This document shows, piece by piece, positions 1 through 60,395 of a DNA stretch of 60,395 nucleotides. Each line of letters begins with the position of its first letter. Position 1 is the stretch's first letter. The position numbers and the translations under genes are program-made. The notes beneath the pieces were generated by a model. The model was not told the origin of the DNA, ran no database searches, and was given only the letters and a program-made list of their open reading frames with translations. Origin of the DNA: Paulinella micropora (taxonomy: Eukaryota > Cercozoa > Imbricatea > Euglyphida); the NCBI GenBank assembly GCA_009731375.1, contig BJOX01000243.1:181341-241735 (forward strand). Direction: 5' to 3'.

Positions 1-411
1 AGCCTGTTGCTCTTTTGCGATCTATCGCTCCTGTGCAGTCAAAAATTGGACTAATCTTCCTCTAGTCCGTTTCGGTGACTGCATTCCGTCATAGCCGTCC
101 AGTGTTGCATAGCCCGGGCTAGGTCCCTTCGGGGGTTTAGGCCTTATACAATGTCATCATTGTAGCTTGCGCAAGCTTACGGTGCTCAAAACACTTGGAC
201 TAACGGCTTCCTTTTCTTTCTCTTCTTCCTTATCCTCCCCACTCTCCATTCCTAGATTGCCTTTTTCTTCAACGTCCTTCCTCCTCTTCTTTTTTCCAGA
301 ACACAGTCTACCCGTGATTCCCATCCCGGACACATGCACAGTACACAAATTACTGTTTGATGTGAAACTGCGTTCCTTTGCAAGGACTACATTCCTTTGC
401 GACATCTCATC
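1..411 (+). mobile_element. 3' end of a second copy of the TATC-targeting LINE
   Basis: It is almost identical to 24668-25078, including the end of the endonuclease frame (the stop of the reading frame at about 103), and is cut by the window edge. It ends GACATCTCATC followed by only TATCTATCTATAG and exon 1. Confidence 0.95.
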
Positions 412-424
412 TATCTATCTATAG

Positions 425-60129
<59,705 letters not shown>

Positions 60130-60141
60130 ATATTTATCTAT

Positions 60142-60395
60142 CAGAAGCTCCTTTTTTCTGACATTAGTCGATATCTCATCAGTTGATCTCATCACTTACT
60201 CCACGGAGTGAACCAAGGCCACTTGAGGTGTCACTGACCCTCCCTTGGGCTTGGTTTTTTGAAATGGGTGCCATCTGTCGACAGACAGAGAATTAGGGGA
60301 TGGTGTGGGTGTGCTGGGCCCGTGGTGGGGTGCCTTATGTGTGCCTAGCCATACGCCTATAAGTCACATGCCGAAATAGCGACGGGAAGCACAAT
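60142..60395 (+). mobile_element. Family B element, head-to-tail dimer, cut by window end
   Basis: The 39-base end of unit one (60142-60180) joins the start of unit two (60181 on). TATC repeats precede it. Confidence 0.93.

Overview
This is a eukaryotic nuclear window. It holds split genes with GT-AG introns, a non-LTR retrotransposon and very dense microsatellites, and I see no bacterial or organellar gene. The species cannot be named from the sequence. A unicellular eukaryote seems likely from the unusual myosin architecture, but that is inference. Nine runs of N (10 to 785 bases) lie inside or beside simple repeats, so copy numbers and some intron lengths may be wrong.

One plus-strand gene runs from base 425 to the right end, with both ends outside the window. 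I joined 56 exons by hand. Every junction keeps the reading frame except exon 9 to 10, where an exon is probably lost in a gap. The exons give about 3,430 residues with no stop codon. In order they encode: the C-terminal half of a myosin motor and converter (425-8732); a lever arm with one degenerate IQ motif split by an intron (10001-10700); a tail with six copies of a helical repeat (11490-16350); an armadillo/HEAT-like solenoid (16350-40400); a serine/arginine-rich linker; a long Glu/Lys/Arg helix (41041-42140); and a second armadillo-like solenoid in many tiny exons (42150 to the end). A motor of this kind with an armadillo tail in one chain is unusual.

Almost every intron is a block of simple repeat, often with its own motif: TATC, TATG, CA, TC, TGTC, CTT, ATT, TAG, TTGTA or ATATC. 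The repeats often form the splice sites themselves (donors GTATGT or GTATCT; acceptors TATGTAG or TATCTAG). Many introns also contain several diverged copies of the neighbouring exon edge. With one rule throughout, copies of an exon 3' end lie downstream of it and copies of an exon 5' end lie upstream of it.

Mobile DNA sits in these repeats. A 3.9-kb R2/HERO-like element (reverse transcriptase plus restriction-like endonuclease) lies in a (TATC)n tract at 21165-25078. Five more 3' ends of it occur, also in TATC/TAGA repeats. A second, non-coding family of about 546 bp, often in head-to-tail dimers, ends in nearly the same 3' terminus and is found in the same kind of repeat. A 391-bp nested foldback element and a 174-bp hairpin element are also present. 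Together these look like a retrotransposon system that targets TATC microsatellites, living inside microsatellite introns of a giant motor gene.
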